DNA of 64,000 bases. Origin: Annulohypoxylon bovei var. microspora. Its lineage: Eukaryota > Ascomycota > Sordariomycetes > Xylariales > Hypoxylaceae. The position numbers and the translations under genes are program-made. The stretch is from NCBI GenBank assembly GCA_022836615.1, contig MU405277.1, positions 1-64,000 on the forward strand. The letters are read 5' to 3'. Below, piece by piece: positions 34,150-44,868 of the stretch. Every line of letters begins with the position of its first letter. Within the stretch, counting starts at the first letter, position 1. The notes beneath the pieces are model-generated. The model was not told the origin of the DNA, did not search any database, and worked only from the letters and a program-made list of their open reading frames with translations.

Positions 34150-35209
34150 ATGTCGGTCGTTTCCCTGCTTGGCGTCAACATCTTGAACAACCCGGCCAAG
34201 TTCACCGACAACTACGTGTTCGAGATTACCTTTGAATGTCTCGAGCAGCTTGAGAAGGGTATTGTCCACCACAATAATATTTTATAATTTATTCGAATAC
34301 GAAATTGGCTAACTATGACCTAGACTTGGAGTGGAAGTTGACCTACGTCGGTTCTGCGACCTCGTAAGTAGCTATTTACCATTCCTTTTAGGTTTTAATT
34401 TGTTTTTATTTCTATTTATTTCTATTTCTGGATACTGACCTGAATAAATAGTGACCAGTACGACCAAGAACTTGACTCTCTTCTCGTCGGACCCATCCCC
34501 GTTGGTGTCAACAAGTTCGTCTTCGAGGCGGATTCTCCCAAGACCAACCGTATTCCCGATGCCGACATCCTCGGAGTCACCGTGGTCCTTCTGACTTGCT
34601 CTTACGACGGTCGCGAGTTCGTTCGCGTTGGATACTATGTCAACAACGAGTACGAGTCGGATGAGCTGAACGCTGATCCCCCCGCCAAGCCTATCGTCGA
34701 GAAGATCCGCCGCAACGTTCTGGCCGACAAGCCTCGAGTCACGCGCTTTGCCATCAAGTGGTATGTGGATACCTGTCTGATCGATTAAATGTACATAAAT
34801 ACTAACTTGTGACAGGGATTCCGAGGCATCTGCACCTCCCGAGTTCCCTCCCGAGCAGCCAGAGGCAGATCTCCAAGTCGACGAGGAGGAGTACGGAGCC
34901 GAGGAGCAAGAGGAGGATGCCGAAGAGGAGGAGGGAGCCGAGGCCGCGGCCGAGAATGCTGGTGAGACCAGCGCCGCCGCTGTCGCAGCCGACGGAGATG
35001 CAGAGATGGCAGGTGTCGAGGAGAACGGAGAGCCTGCTGAGGAGGACGAGTTGTCTGACGAAGGCAGCGTCGATCTCGAGAACGAAAGTGAGGATGACCT
35101 TGAGGAGGAAGACGAGGGCGAGGCTGTCGAGGGTGGTGATGATGCCATGGAGGTCGACGAGAAGCCCGCCGGCGAGTCAGCCAAACCCCAAGAGGTCATG
35201 GCTCATTAA
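34150..35209 (+). CDS. asf1: Histone chaperone ASF1
   Basis: Four exons (34150-34258, 34324-34363, 34452-34760, 34816-35209) give 283 aa. The first 155 residues are the ASF1 beta-sandwich. It starts MSVVSLLGVNILNNPAKF and includes DLEWKLTYVGSA, LVGPIPVGVNKFVFEADSP, DILGVTVVLLTCSYDGREF, VGYYVNNEY and RVTRFAIKWD. The C-terminal tail of about 125 residues is strongly acidic (Glu/Asp with Ala/Gly), as in fungal ASF1. It binds the H3-H4 dimer and hands it to CAF-1 or HIR for nucleosome assembly, and takes part in H3K56 acetylation. The small 40-nt exon 2 is needed to complete the conserved DLEWKLTYVGSA strand, which supports the model. The coding strand's acidic tail throws a long shadow frame on the other strand. 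Confidence 0.97.
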
Positions 35210-36701
35210 GCTTAACCCGGTTACTAGTTACGCTTAGTTCGAGCAGTTCTTTGCGGGTCCTTATGAGCATGTAGTAGTGTTTCACTACACGAAGTTATGA
35301 GGAGGTTTGGCATGAATTGGTGGTTGGCGGTTGGCGGTTGGCTAATGACGGGGGCATGAATACTTTGCAGTGGGTGGCTGAGCATTGCTTGTGGACAGTG
35401 GCTTCATCCCCGACACATACGAAATGATCAATTAACATTGAGTTCCTTACCTATTTTCTTTTAGTAAAGGTGATGTTTCTTTGTGAAGTTCGGCTTTTAT
35501 GGGACTCCTATTCAACATTCATATCGGGCATCTACCCAACTTCAGGTAAGTAACCCGCTATCCTCCTACACTCTTACCATCGCGGCAAACAATCTGTTAG
35601 ACATAATGGATAATATAGAAGCAATGCTACCGTAGATGAAGAACGGCAATTCGACCCGACAGCATATCGAATACATACATTATACTTGATAAAATGGGAG
35701 AAAATTCGTAAGATATTTAATTCAATTCTATATGGTTAGCTCTGTCCAACTTTCATCCACCGAATCAATTTCATTACCTCTGAGAATGCTTCTAAATACG
35801 TTCTTAGGAAGGTAATCAGCTAAGAAGATGCATGTCAGCCAGTGAAAAGATATAAGGAAGATTAGAGGCAGCGGCAAGTTCTTTGATCTCCAAAATGCTC
35901 CTCCTTTTTAGCTCTGAAGAACAAAGCAATCAGTGGTAAAATTGACGCACCAATGTATTGGTTATGACTTTCAGAAGTCAATATCAGCTTCAGGGTTGGT
36001 AATTGACAGCCTCAGAATCAGATATCCCGCGATGAACGTTCAAATGCTTTAGATACTATACTGGAATGGTAGAGTGTCGACTGTCAAGTCTTCGAAAGAG
36101 GCTTGAAGTTCGATTTAACAATTTCAACACCGTTATCATTCACTTCCCAGGATTAGTCTCCGTAACCCAGGTATGTATGTATCTAGACATCTAGCGCGGA
36201 TTCATATGCGCCGAGTTTGTCGACTATAATCCTCGAAAAGCAACCTCTCTCCATTGAATCATATTGTCCGTAACGTCGGACTTGAGTATAAGAACCACAT
36301 ACTCCATTCTAACCCTGGTTAGTTGTTAATCAGCCAATCAGACTTCGCTCGAACTAATGATACGGCAGTCGATAGGCCAATTGCAACTAAAATTGCGACA
36401 TCGTAGAACGAGGATTATACTGCGGGGTTAGGACATACGACGGCATTGATACGCGCCCCTTTACCGCAGACCTATCTCGGGAGGCGATACGAGCGATGCC
36501 GAGTTTAGGATATCTACCTAGCCTGTATCGTATAAATAACGACCCACGATTATGAACGACACGGTTTCTGTTGCATCTCATTCCCCTCCGCTTCTATATG
36601 GTCTAGATATAGAGCCTGGAGAGACGCATCGGTAACGGGGACTTTAGGAACCGTCAGGACATTCTTAGGAATTGAGATTGATATAACCCTTTACCTAAGC
36701 G
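35210..36701. other. Intergenic region, 1.5 kb
   Basis: Separates ASF1 and the cytochrome-b2-like gene. No gene is seen. A short gttggcg repeat lies near 35325-35342, in the 3' region of ASF1. Confidence 0.6.
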
Positions 36702-38433
36702 ATGCTGCTAAACGCCGCCGAAGTCGCAAAGCACAATACAATCTCCTCGTGCTGGGTCGTGATAAACAGCAAAGTTTACGACGTAACACGGTACTTGGAG
36801 CATCACCCCGGCGGAGCAGCGATCCTGTTGAAACAAGGAGGCCGAGTACGTGTAAATTGGGCCGAAGGGTCTTCATATTCTAACGACTGATTACTTAAAT
36901 TTCAAACTTGCGAGAGCTGTAGAAGTAACTTACTGATGGTAAATAGGACGCTACATCTGAGTTCCGCACGATCCATCCTCCAGACGTCTTGGAGCATCTG
37001 CCGAAGGGAAGCTTCCTCGGCAAAATGGACCCCGCGGCTCTCGCAACCCTCGCGGCGACGCCAGCAAATAAGCCGGCACCGGAAACCCCTCCCGAGTCTC
37101 CAACCCCATCCGCAACCCCATCCGCGGAACCCGCAGCCAAAGGACCGCCGCACATCGCGCACATCATAACGGCAAGCGACTTCGAGGGCGCCGCGAAAGC
37201 CGTGCTCTCGCGCAACTCGTACTCGTACGTGTCGAGCTCGGCCAACTCCGGCTTCTCGCTGGCCAACAACCTGTCCTCGTGGTCGCGCGTGCTCTTCCGC
37301 CCGCGCGTCCTGCGCAACGTCCGCACCGTCTCCGCGCGTTCTTCCCTCTTCGGCCACGCCTCGCCCTTCCCCTTCTACCTGTCCGCCATGGGCCACCTCG
37401 GCCGCTCGCACCCCGGCGGCGAGGTCGAGTTCGTGCGGGCCGCCGCCCGCCGCGGCGCCCACGTGCTGCTGAGCACCGTCTCGACCCAGACCATCGAGGA
37501 GATCGCCGAGGCGCTCGGCGACGAGCAGCGCAAGCTCGCTCTGTCCAAACCGGCGAAACCCGAGAATTCCCCGCAGGAGGCCGAGGACGCGTTCCCGCCC
37601 TCGCACCTGCACTTCCAGCTGTACGTGCACGTGGACCGGGCCACGACCCTGTCCCGGATCCAGCGCGCCAAGGCCGCCGGCTTCAAGAGCCTGTGGGTCA
37701 CCGTCGACACGCCGGTGCTCGGCAAGCGGACCTTCGACCGGCGCACGCAGGCGCAGGAGGCGCTCGACATGGCGCTGCCGCAGGCAGCCGAGCTCGCGGG
37801 GTTCGGCCAGCGCGCGCACGTCGCGCAATCCGCGTTCGAGCCGGCGCTGTCGTGGGCCGACATCGCGTGGATCCAGGAAGTGTGGGGCGGCCCCGTGGTC
37901 CTCAAGGGCGTGCAGTGCGCCGAGGACGCGAGGCTCGCGTGGCAGAACGGGTGCGCCGGCGTCCTGCTGAGCAACCACGGCGGCAGGCAGGCGCACTCCG
38001 CGCCCGACGCGCTGGCTACGCTGCTGGAGATCCGGACCCACGCCCCGGAGATCCTGGGCAAGATCGATATCTTCTTGGACGGCGGGCTGAGGGACGGCGC
38101 GGACGTGCTGAAGGCGCTGTGTCTGGGCGCGACGGCGGTGGGGGTGGGGCGCCCGTTTTACTATGCGCTGGGGGCGTATGGGGCGAAGGGCGTGGAGAGG
38201 TGTATTGATAGTAGGTGCTCCTTTTTCAATTTTGCAATTTTTTTTGCCTTTTCTTCTTTCTCGCTGGATACTTGGTGTACGTGCTAACATGGCTTTGCGT
38301 AGTCCTCGCCGAGGAGTTAGATACGGGTATGCGGCTTCTTGGCATCAAGACTCTCGATGAGGCAAGACCTGAGTTAGTCAATGCGAGTCGCTTGCTGAAC
38401 GAGGTGTGGCAGCCTGAGAAGAGTCGCTTGTGA
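36702..38433 (+). CDS. Cytochrome b2-type L-lactate dehydrogenase (heme b5 + FMN domains)
   Basis: Three exons (36702-36845, 36947-38210, 38303-38433) give 512 aa. Residues 1-75 form a cytochrome b5 domain with heme ligands H35 (HHPGG) and H58 (TIHPPD). A Pro/Ala-rich hinge follows, then an FMN-dependent alpha-hydroxy-acid dehydrogenase barrel with VTVDTP, the active-site LSNHGGRQ (His base and Arg) and the phosphate-binding FLDGGLRDGADVLKAL. It should oxidise L-lactate or a similar 2-hydroxy acid. Yeast cytochrome b2 has an N-terminal mitochondrial presequence; this protein begins directly in the b5 domain, so a cytosolic or other location is possible. The gene is very GC-rich, and its opposite strand and second frame stay open for hundreds of codons without being genes. 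Substrate specificity is not settled by sequence. Confidence 0.93.
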
Positions 38434-38822
38434 ATATTTCTATCGGATACCTAGGTACCTAGGCAGTACGCTCAGTTGGGTTTCTGCGTGTTGGGGGCCA
38501 GTGCCATCTGCATTCTTACCAGTTCTACCCCTTTTCCGCGGCCCCCATGGTGCATTTTGGGGTGGCTCCGGCTTTATATGCTATAGGTAAAACTTTGCTG
38601 ACGGCACGTATGTATCTGGACCATAAACAAGAAAATGAAATAATCCTCAAGAACCCCAACTTTCCTCAAGAACTTTAGATGACATAAATACAAATCTGCT
38701 TCAGGCATATAGAACCGCCATATGACCTATCCCTTACCCCGCCCAGACCGTCGTACAACACTCGTACAACACTCGTACAAAACCACCACCCTTTTTCAAT
38801 AAACGATTATAGGTAACCATTT
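38434..38822. other. Intergenic spacer
   Basis: Between two convergent genes. It holds a tacctaggtacctagg palindrome at about 38448 and three near-copies of cgtacaacact at about 38751-38780. Confidence 0.6.
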
Positions 38823-40757
38823 TTAGGAGATAGCCTCAATCGTATGCGTAATCGACACATTCCCAGGACACCCCGTTACATTGAACGGCACCGAGCCGCC
38901 CACCGTCCCCGCGCCATAATCCGCACACGCCTCGAACACGACGCGCGCGTGGCCCCACACATCACCAAACGTCGCATTGCACTTCGTCCAATCCCCGCCA
39001 TACTCGATCGTCAGCGCACACGTGCCGCTGGTCTGGCCGCTGTACGCCACGGTCCCCTTCTCGGGCTTGGGCGGCTGCGATGTCCATTTCGTCGAGTTGA
39101 AATCGAAGGTCGGCGCGAAGGCCTGCACGCAGTCGACGTAGGACGGGTTTGTGATGTTCGGGTTCGTCACGTAGTTGCACTGGATGGCGCTGAGGTTGGC
39201 TTGCGCCGTGGCTGCGATGGGCGCAGGCGTGGGCGCGGAGATGGCCGGGAGCGTGCTGCTGCCTGCTGCGGAGAGCACGGGCTGGTACCAGGCGGGGTAC
39301 TTGCTGGCGGCGAGTAGCGGGGCGTCTGATGCTAGCGAGGCTACGGATGTGTTGTCGACGTTCGGGTCGCCGTCTTCCAGGGGGGTTGAGTTGGAAGTCG
39401 AGTTGGAGGTCGAGTTGGATGATGTGGTGCTGGGGGTAGTGTCTGGGTCTCCGGGTTGCAGCTTCTCGGTTTCCTTGTTCTTTGCCGGTGACTTTTGGTC
39501 GTCCCAGGCCAAGGGGAACTCAGGATATACACCGAACTTCTTCTCCATGTAGCGCGCCGTGGCGAAGTATGCGAGGTTATCGTTGGTTTTGGCGGCCAGG
39601 ACGGGGTCCTTGCGGGCTAGTAGCTTGGCCGCGCCGGATTTGTAGGTGTTTGTCTGTACGCCGCCAACCCATTGCTTCGTATCAATACCTGTGAGGACAG
39701 TTAGCTAGGTATCTTATAGCATTTAATGCGACGTAGAGAAATCAGTCGTCCACATAATCCCAGTTAAGCCATCCAAGATCTAAGCTAAAGTGCTAATACC
39801 GAAATTGAGGCTCGAATAATCTTATTTGGAATAACTACTAATTATTCCGCATACATATATCATTCTTCCTAGTTGCAGCATCCCTTGTTCTAGGTTTTTG
39901 CATGGTGGCTTGGATTCAGGGGTTATGTGGGGCTTCTGGCCGTAGGGGAGTGTACTTACAACCGCCGTCGCAAATCATCGCTTTGTAATTGTTATTGATG
40001 TGCATCCACTCGTGGAGTGCGGTCGTTGCTACATTAGATATCAGAAATATATTCCCTGAGGTTTTCATGTCTTTTTCCTGTAGATAGAGGTTGTCATACC
40101 CTGAGTCCGCATATTCTTAGTGTTAAGTTTCTTCCTCCCGGTCTTGTCGTTTTCAATTTCTGCCACTGCGTCGTCGTGTGACTTCAGCGAGTCGAAGAAA
40201 CCCGGACAGTAGTTGATCCAGGGATAGGTCCTTGGGCCATGCGTGTTGGGATCCGTCTGGCTGACATATGCTGCGTACTTAGCCCCTGTTTTCTTGTTCT
40301 GGCAGTCGTCCGCAAAGTCGTTGCAAAAGACTTCGATGTAGCGGTTGTTCCACCAGTCAGATAACCCCCAACCAGGATAAGTTTCTGTGGCACGATACAA
40401 GGTGTCGTAGATTCGCTGATGCTGGCTGGGCTGGAAGTCAGAAGGCCCGAAGTAATCAATCGCGGCTTGTGTGGTGAAGTCGATGAGTTTATGAGGGTCG
40501 TCTACTGATAACTCCCTGTTGTCGTAGAAGACTGCGTTGGCGAGATCCAGGGCATCTTTGTGTGCCTGTTCAATCACCGGTACCTGCTTTTTAGCATCAC
40601 ATTGGTAGATATGAAAAGTTGTAGTGGCGTTAAACGTGGCGTTTCCATCTTGTCTCTTCCATGTTAAGGTGAACTCATATGGGGATGGTAGTGCTACAGC
40701 AAGGTCCCATAGAGCTGATAGAGAAATCGAAATTGAAACCACGTCCCTTCGGAGCAT
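38823..40757 (-). CDS. Secreted zinc metalloprotease-like protein (HEXXH)
   Basis: Three exons (40757-40100, 40028-39960, 39688-38823) give 530 aa. A hydrophobic N-terminus (VVSISISLSALWDLAVALP) acts as a signal peptide. The short middle exon carries the zinc motif HEWMH (H225, E226, H229). Downstream, TNDNLAYFATARYM provides a plausible third ligand (Asp), as in aspzincin-like fungal peptidases. Several N-x-S/T sites and cysteines support secretion. The last 200 residues are a Ser/Thr/Asn-rich linker plus a small Cys-containing domain of unknown role. The ATG at 40757 is the first in frame; the upstream extension has only a TTG. Without the 69-nt exon the zinc motif is lost. It is probably an extracellular protease; the exact MEROPS family needs a profile search. 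Confidence 0.85.
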
Positions 40758-41515
40758 CTTGTCGTCGTAGTAATTTTCAACGAGGAAGGTATTGTAGAGC
40801 AATATAACACGTTAAAACTAAGAGCGATAGTATACTTAAGATACCAATATCTTGATTAGGGAATTCAACACGACATATCAATCGAGAGCTTCCAAAGCTT
40901 TATATTCAGGGGCATATGCCCCCAAGCGCCAGGAATGTCTGCAGAGCGTCCACACATTTTGTTGTGCCTCTAGAAGGATTTGCGATTATCTCTTTTCTTA
41001 TAAGAGGTGTGTAATTCCACGTCATGCGTTAGCCGAGCTCAGCCTCATGATTCGACAGGTTTACCCAAGTAGTAAGACTGTGCCGTGTACTGCCTTGCGA
41101 TGTGAGCCCATACTGCGCGATATGCGGCACAAGGAGAGCTGTAAAAATAGCAGCACCTCTCTAAACCGACATTCGCCTCACGGGACGGTGTAAAATCCAA
41201 TCGTATGTGGAAAATTGATGTAACTCCTGTTTCATATTGATGACATTAGGCGATCGTCGATCAATACATGCTGTAAGAATCGTATTGTTTTTTGTTGTTA
41301 ATTTTGCTTATAATAAGGGGAAGTTAGTTCGGGCGAACAATTATTTCAAACACCTAGAACCGCTGAAAATTTGCGCCACATCGTCACGGTCTCACGGGTT
41401 ACACTACAGCCCCAGCACCCCCCAGAGTTATTACAACGCCTAAATGCCGACAGGGTTTTAACGATATCTTCCCACTTTTCTCATTCTGATTTCATCAGGC
41501 ATCATTTGGCATAAG
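40758..41515. other. Intergenic region between divergent genes
   Basis: Divergent promoters of the metalloprotease and the flavoprotein. Short frames here have no domain. Confidence 0.6.
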
Positions 41516-43204
41516 ATGGCATCTATATTCAGCCGCGTGCTAATATGGGTGTGTATTCTCTTACTAACAGCGACCCTAACAGCAGCAGAAACGCAGGAGA
41601 ATGAGACAAAACTACATGTTGCCATCGTGGGCGCCGGAATCACAGCGGCATCAACCGCATACCATCTCAATTTGGACGGGGCATCCAAGACCATCGAAAT
41701 GACTATATTCGAAAAGGAATTTCGAGTCGGTGGTCGTATACGATCTCACCCTTATATTAGTAATTATGTGATTGAAGCTGGTGCCCCGCACTTTTCCGAT
41801 TCGGACGAGTGTCTCGTGAGCGCGGTAGACACTCTAGGCCTACACAAGAAGTCGGGGGCTCGTCCAGTGGGTTTGTGGAATGGTAGCCATTTGCTCCCTG
41901 GTAGGCAGGGCCTAGGATGCGCTGTCGGAATTGAAGCAGGGTCTGGAACACTACAGGACCTTCTCGACGAAGGAAAACGTTTCTTATTTCCTCCGGCCCA
42001 GATGCGGAGAATCGCTATCAAGGCTTGGGAGGATTTCGCATCATGGACCGCAAGACTCTGGAAGCATGGAATCGTGGCTCCGTGGCGATTCCACCATGCT
42101 TCTGCCGAGGATTTGGACAGATGGAAGCGTTTTGGGAATAGTAACCACGAGTCTTTCGATAACTTAGAAGTAGAGTTGGGTAGGGCCGGGCTATCCGGCG
42201 ATGTACTTGGACCTGCTAAGGAGTACGCAAGCCTTGGAGACTCGGTATATAGCCGAGAGGTGGTCGAGCCATGCGCCCGCGCTGTCTTCTGTCAAAATCT
42301 AGATCATATCCGCGCACTTGCAACAGTAGTCGCGAACGACCCGGCACGTGTCGTATCACTTTGGGACGGCAATGTGAGATTGGTTAAGGATATGATTATG
42401 CGATCGGGCGCGATTCTTAAGAAAAGCTCTAGAGTCACGCAAATCAAACCTGGAGTGGACCGCCGCTACTACGTCGAGACAGCTTCTGGTAGCGATGGTG
42501 GGGAGTTTGATGTCGTCCTCCTGGCCGGTGGTCCAGACCAAGATCTCTCTTCTATCTTATCCAACATCCTTCCACCCCACAAGATTCCCGCTCCATTGCA
42601 ATACACGGAAACACACGTCACCCACTTCAGCCACTTCACCCTCGAAAAACTTCTCTACCTGCCACAGTCCGAGTTTCCTGAACAGGATGTCCAGGTCCCT
42701 CAAGGTATCAGCGGTGTGTACTTTGTCGACAACTCCACCTCTAACAAGCCCGACCTCCTCCACACCAGCTCTCTTGTCGCGCACGAGTTTGATCCAGTGT
42801 GCAGCGGCGAATTGGAATGCGACGAATTTATTTTTCATCGCGTCCACCGCATCGTCTCCCGAAGCGCCCTGAGTGACGCTGATATTGCGCGGCTCATGGG
42901 TGTTCCGTTCGAAACAGGAGATACGCTTAAAGCAAAGTCCATCGATAATGTGAAGCGCACCGTATGGCCTCGTGCTTTCCCGGTCTATCAGAAGCAGCGA
43001 GACGAACGTTGGGAAAATATTGAGCTCGCACCTGGATTGTTCTACCTTGGAGACGGGGAGAGGCTGCATAGTTCAATGGAGATGGGGTGTCGCATGGGGA
43101 GAAATACCGCGAGATTGATACATGCGGCTAGGGGAGAAGCGATACGAGCGCATACATCCGAAGAAGTGAAACTTGGGAACGTCGATGATTCTAGGGAACT
43201 GTGA
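41516..43204 (+). CDS. Prenylcysteine oxidase-like FAD enzyme
   Basis: A single-exon 562-aa protein with a signal peptide (MASIFSRVLIWVCILLLTAT). A Rossmann FAD-binding motif (VAIVGAGITAAS, about 35-46) follows, then FEKEF and VGGRI, as in flavin monooxygenase/oxidase folds. The C-terminus (LAPGLFYLGDGERLHSSMEM) is the conserved FAD-contacting end of prenylcysteine lyase/oxidase proteins. The family breaks down prenylcysteine from turnover of prenylated proteins, releasing cysteine, an aldehyde and hydrogen peroxide in the endomembrane lumen. The length and layout fit fungal members. The exact substrate is unproven. No intron is needed. Confidence 0.88.
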   Translation: MASIFSRVLIWVCILLLTATLTAAETQENETKLHVAIVGAGITAASTAYHLNLDGASKTIEMTIFEKEFRVGGRIRSHPYISNYVIEAGAPHFSDSDECLVSAVDTLGLHKKSGARPVGLWNGSHLLPGRQGLGCAVGIEAGSGTLQDLLDEGKRFLFPPAQMRRIAIKAWEDFASWTARLWKHGIVAPWRFHHASAEDLDRWKRFGNSNHESFDNLEVELGRAGLSGDVLGPAKEYASLGDSVYSREVVEPCARAVFCQNLDHIRALATVVANDPARVVSLWDGNVRLVKDMIMRSGAILKKSSRVTQIKPGVDRRYYVETASGSDGGEFDVVLLAGGPDQDLSSILSNILPPHKIPAPLQYTETHVTHFSHFTLEKLLYLPQSEFPEQDVQVPQGISGVYFVDNSTSNKPDLLHTSSLVAHEFDPVCSGELECDEFIFHRVHRIVSRSALSDADIARLMGVPFETGDTLKAKSIDNVKRTVWPRAFPVYQKQRDERWENIELAPGLFYLGDGERLHSSMEMGCRMGRNTARLIHAARGEAIRAHTSEEVKLGNVDDSREL

Positions 43205-43319
43205 GATATCACATATTTTCAACTATGGCGGGCAGTTTACTTTACTATTCATAACTCTCGCAACGACGGCACAACGGCATTCATCAGTGCCTACCTAGAA
43301 TTAAGATACAGCCACAATA

Positions 43320-44868
43320 TTGAGGCTTATCATTTACGAGACTTACATACACCGACAGCTCCCAGTTTATCTGAGTCTCAATAAAAGTAAGTGGTATTTT
43401 ACCCCACGTTGGTCCTGCATAATTGATTCGTCAATCTCGCCGAACCTACAATTCAGAGGCAGGCTGCGAGTCGTATCCCATTTTACACAGCCCAACTGGT
43501 ATAGCTTGCGCCAGCCAAGCATCGTACGTTGCATGGGAGCTTTTGGCTCCCTCACGAGTATTCTTTTACGACAAGTCATGGAACGAAATCGGGACTAAAA
43601 TCTCTCTCTCGGGGGTGATAAGCGAGATAACTAATATCCCCGAACCTTTTCTTCGAGGCTACAAAGATTTGCGAAGGGCCCCGATTGCTCAGCGCATATC
43701 CTGGGCTTCAGGTCGCAAAACCTCCAGGAGAGAAGACACAGCATATTGCTTACTAGGGTTACTCAACGTCAATATGCCCCTTCTCTACGGAGAGGGCGAT
43801 AACGCTTTCATTAGACTACAGGAAGAGATCATGAGGAGCACGTGGGACCATTCTATACTAGCCTCTGGATATGGTTTACCATGTCCGGATCCTGGGAGAT
43901 TTCTCCATCTACATAAAGAACAAAGAAGCGTAATATCCAACGCACTCCCATTCCCAGGGGAAATTAATATCTACAAGGGATCTCAAGAGGGGTTTAAACC
44001 CGAGACATTCCTACAATTTAAAGATAGGACGCCGGCCTGCCTCTCTAAGTCTCCGGATGCATTCCGTGGTTGGGACCAAGCTCTTAGAAATCTCAAAGGA
44101 AGAAACCATTATCTTCCAACTAACCTTGGCATATACATTGGTCTGGACATTATTTCGTTTAAGTTTAACGAAGAAGATTATGGTCTTGCTTTGTTGCACT
44201 GCGGTCTGGTGGATAGAAACAATCCTTTACTCATGGCTCTACCACTAAGACTACACAGGTCAAATAGTGTACACACCCATGTGAAGGACACGATTCTTGC
44301 CGCGAGACCAAATGGAATTGTTCCGTTCCTCATATCTATACAAAGCGTTTGGTCAATTCCAAATGTACACGTATATCTTGCGTCGTCCTCGCCGCCCATC
44401 CCGTCCGGTTGTCGTTTCTGGACCTTTGAGATCCAATTCGACTTCCTATCCAAGTTTGATTATTATCTCGCCGACTTTTTCCCTCCCTGTCTCGCTAGGA
44501 TTGATACGGGGAGGCTCATTCTTGAGGATAGCTCGATCTGCCCAAGAATATTTCGCTTCTGTCATCCAAAACACGAGACTATCCTGCTATTAATGAGACC
44601 GGAACCCACGCTTAGATACAATACGACTGAGCTCAAAGTTGCAACCATAACCGACACTCTAACATCGTGGCAACTTGTTTTGCCAGGTCCGAGATTCGAC
44701 AAGGTTGATTTCGCACGTCTGCAAAAGTCGTTGGTTTGGATATCAAAAGGGATTTTGGTTGAGATGCAACGGAAGTTATCCGAGTTCGACTTCGCTGGTG
44801 AGGTACAACTCGATCTTAGTGAAATCAAGGCTCTCCCATCGCAGTCTATCCCCCCTAGCATGTTCTAG
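43320..44868 (+). pseudogene. Remnant of a HET-domain (heterokaryon incompatibility) gene
   Basis: The frame open from 43423 to 44868 reads as the C-terminal two thirds of a HET protein. It has WELLAPSRVFFYDKSW (compare the usual TLQELLAPS...FYD), then REDTAYCLLGLLNVNMPLLYGEG, the hallmark that follows the HET core, and about 330 further residues. Upstream, the stretch from 43320 looks like the usual HET start (RLI...), but its first codon is TTG. A plausible GTAAGT...CAG intron (about 43387-43455) joins the two frames. The core HET signature (about 100 residues, normally between these parts) is absent, and no ATG opens the long frame until NVNMPL. It is therefore most likely a deletion-bearing pseudogene, though a short product cannot be excluded. 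Confidence 0.7.

Noticed and set aside
34372..35199. 275-codon Ser-rich frame on the minus strand
   Set aside because: Antisense of the acidic ASF1 tail; GAG/GAC codons read as CTC/GTC and TCC on the other strand. No independent domain.
36902..38290. 462-codon open frame on the minus strand
   Set aside because: It is the antisense of the GC-rich lactate dehydrogenase exon 2, is Arg/Gly/Ala-rich with no domain, and is explained by codon bias on the coding strand. The 309-codon plus-strand frame at 37279-38208 is likewise a shadow.
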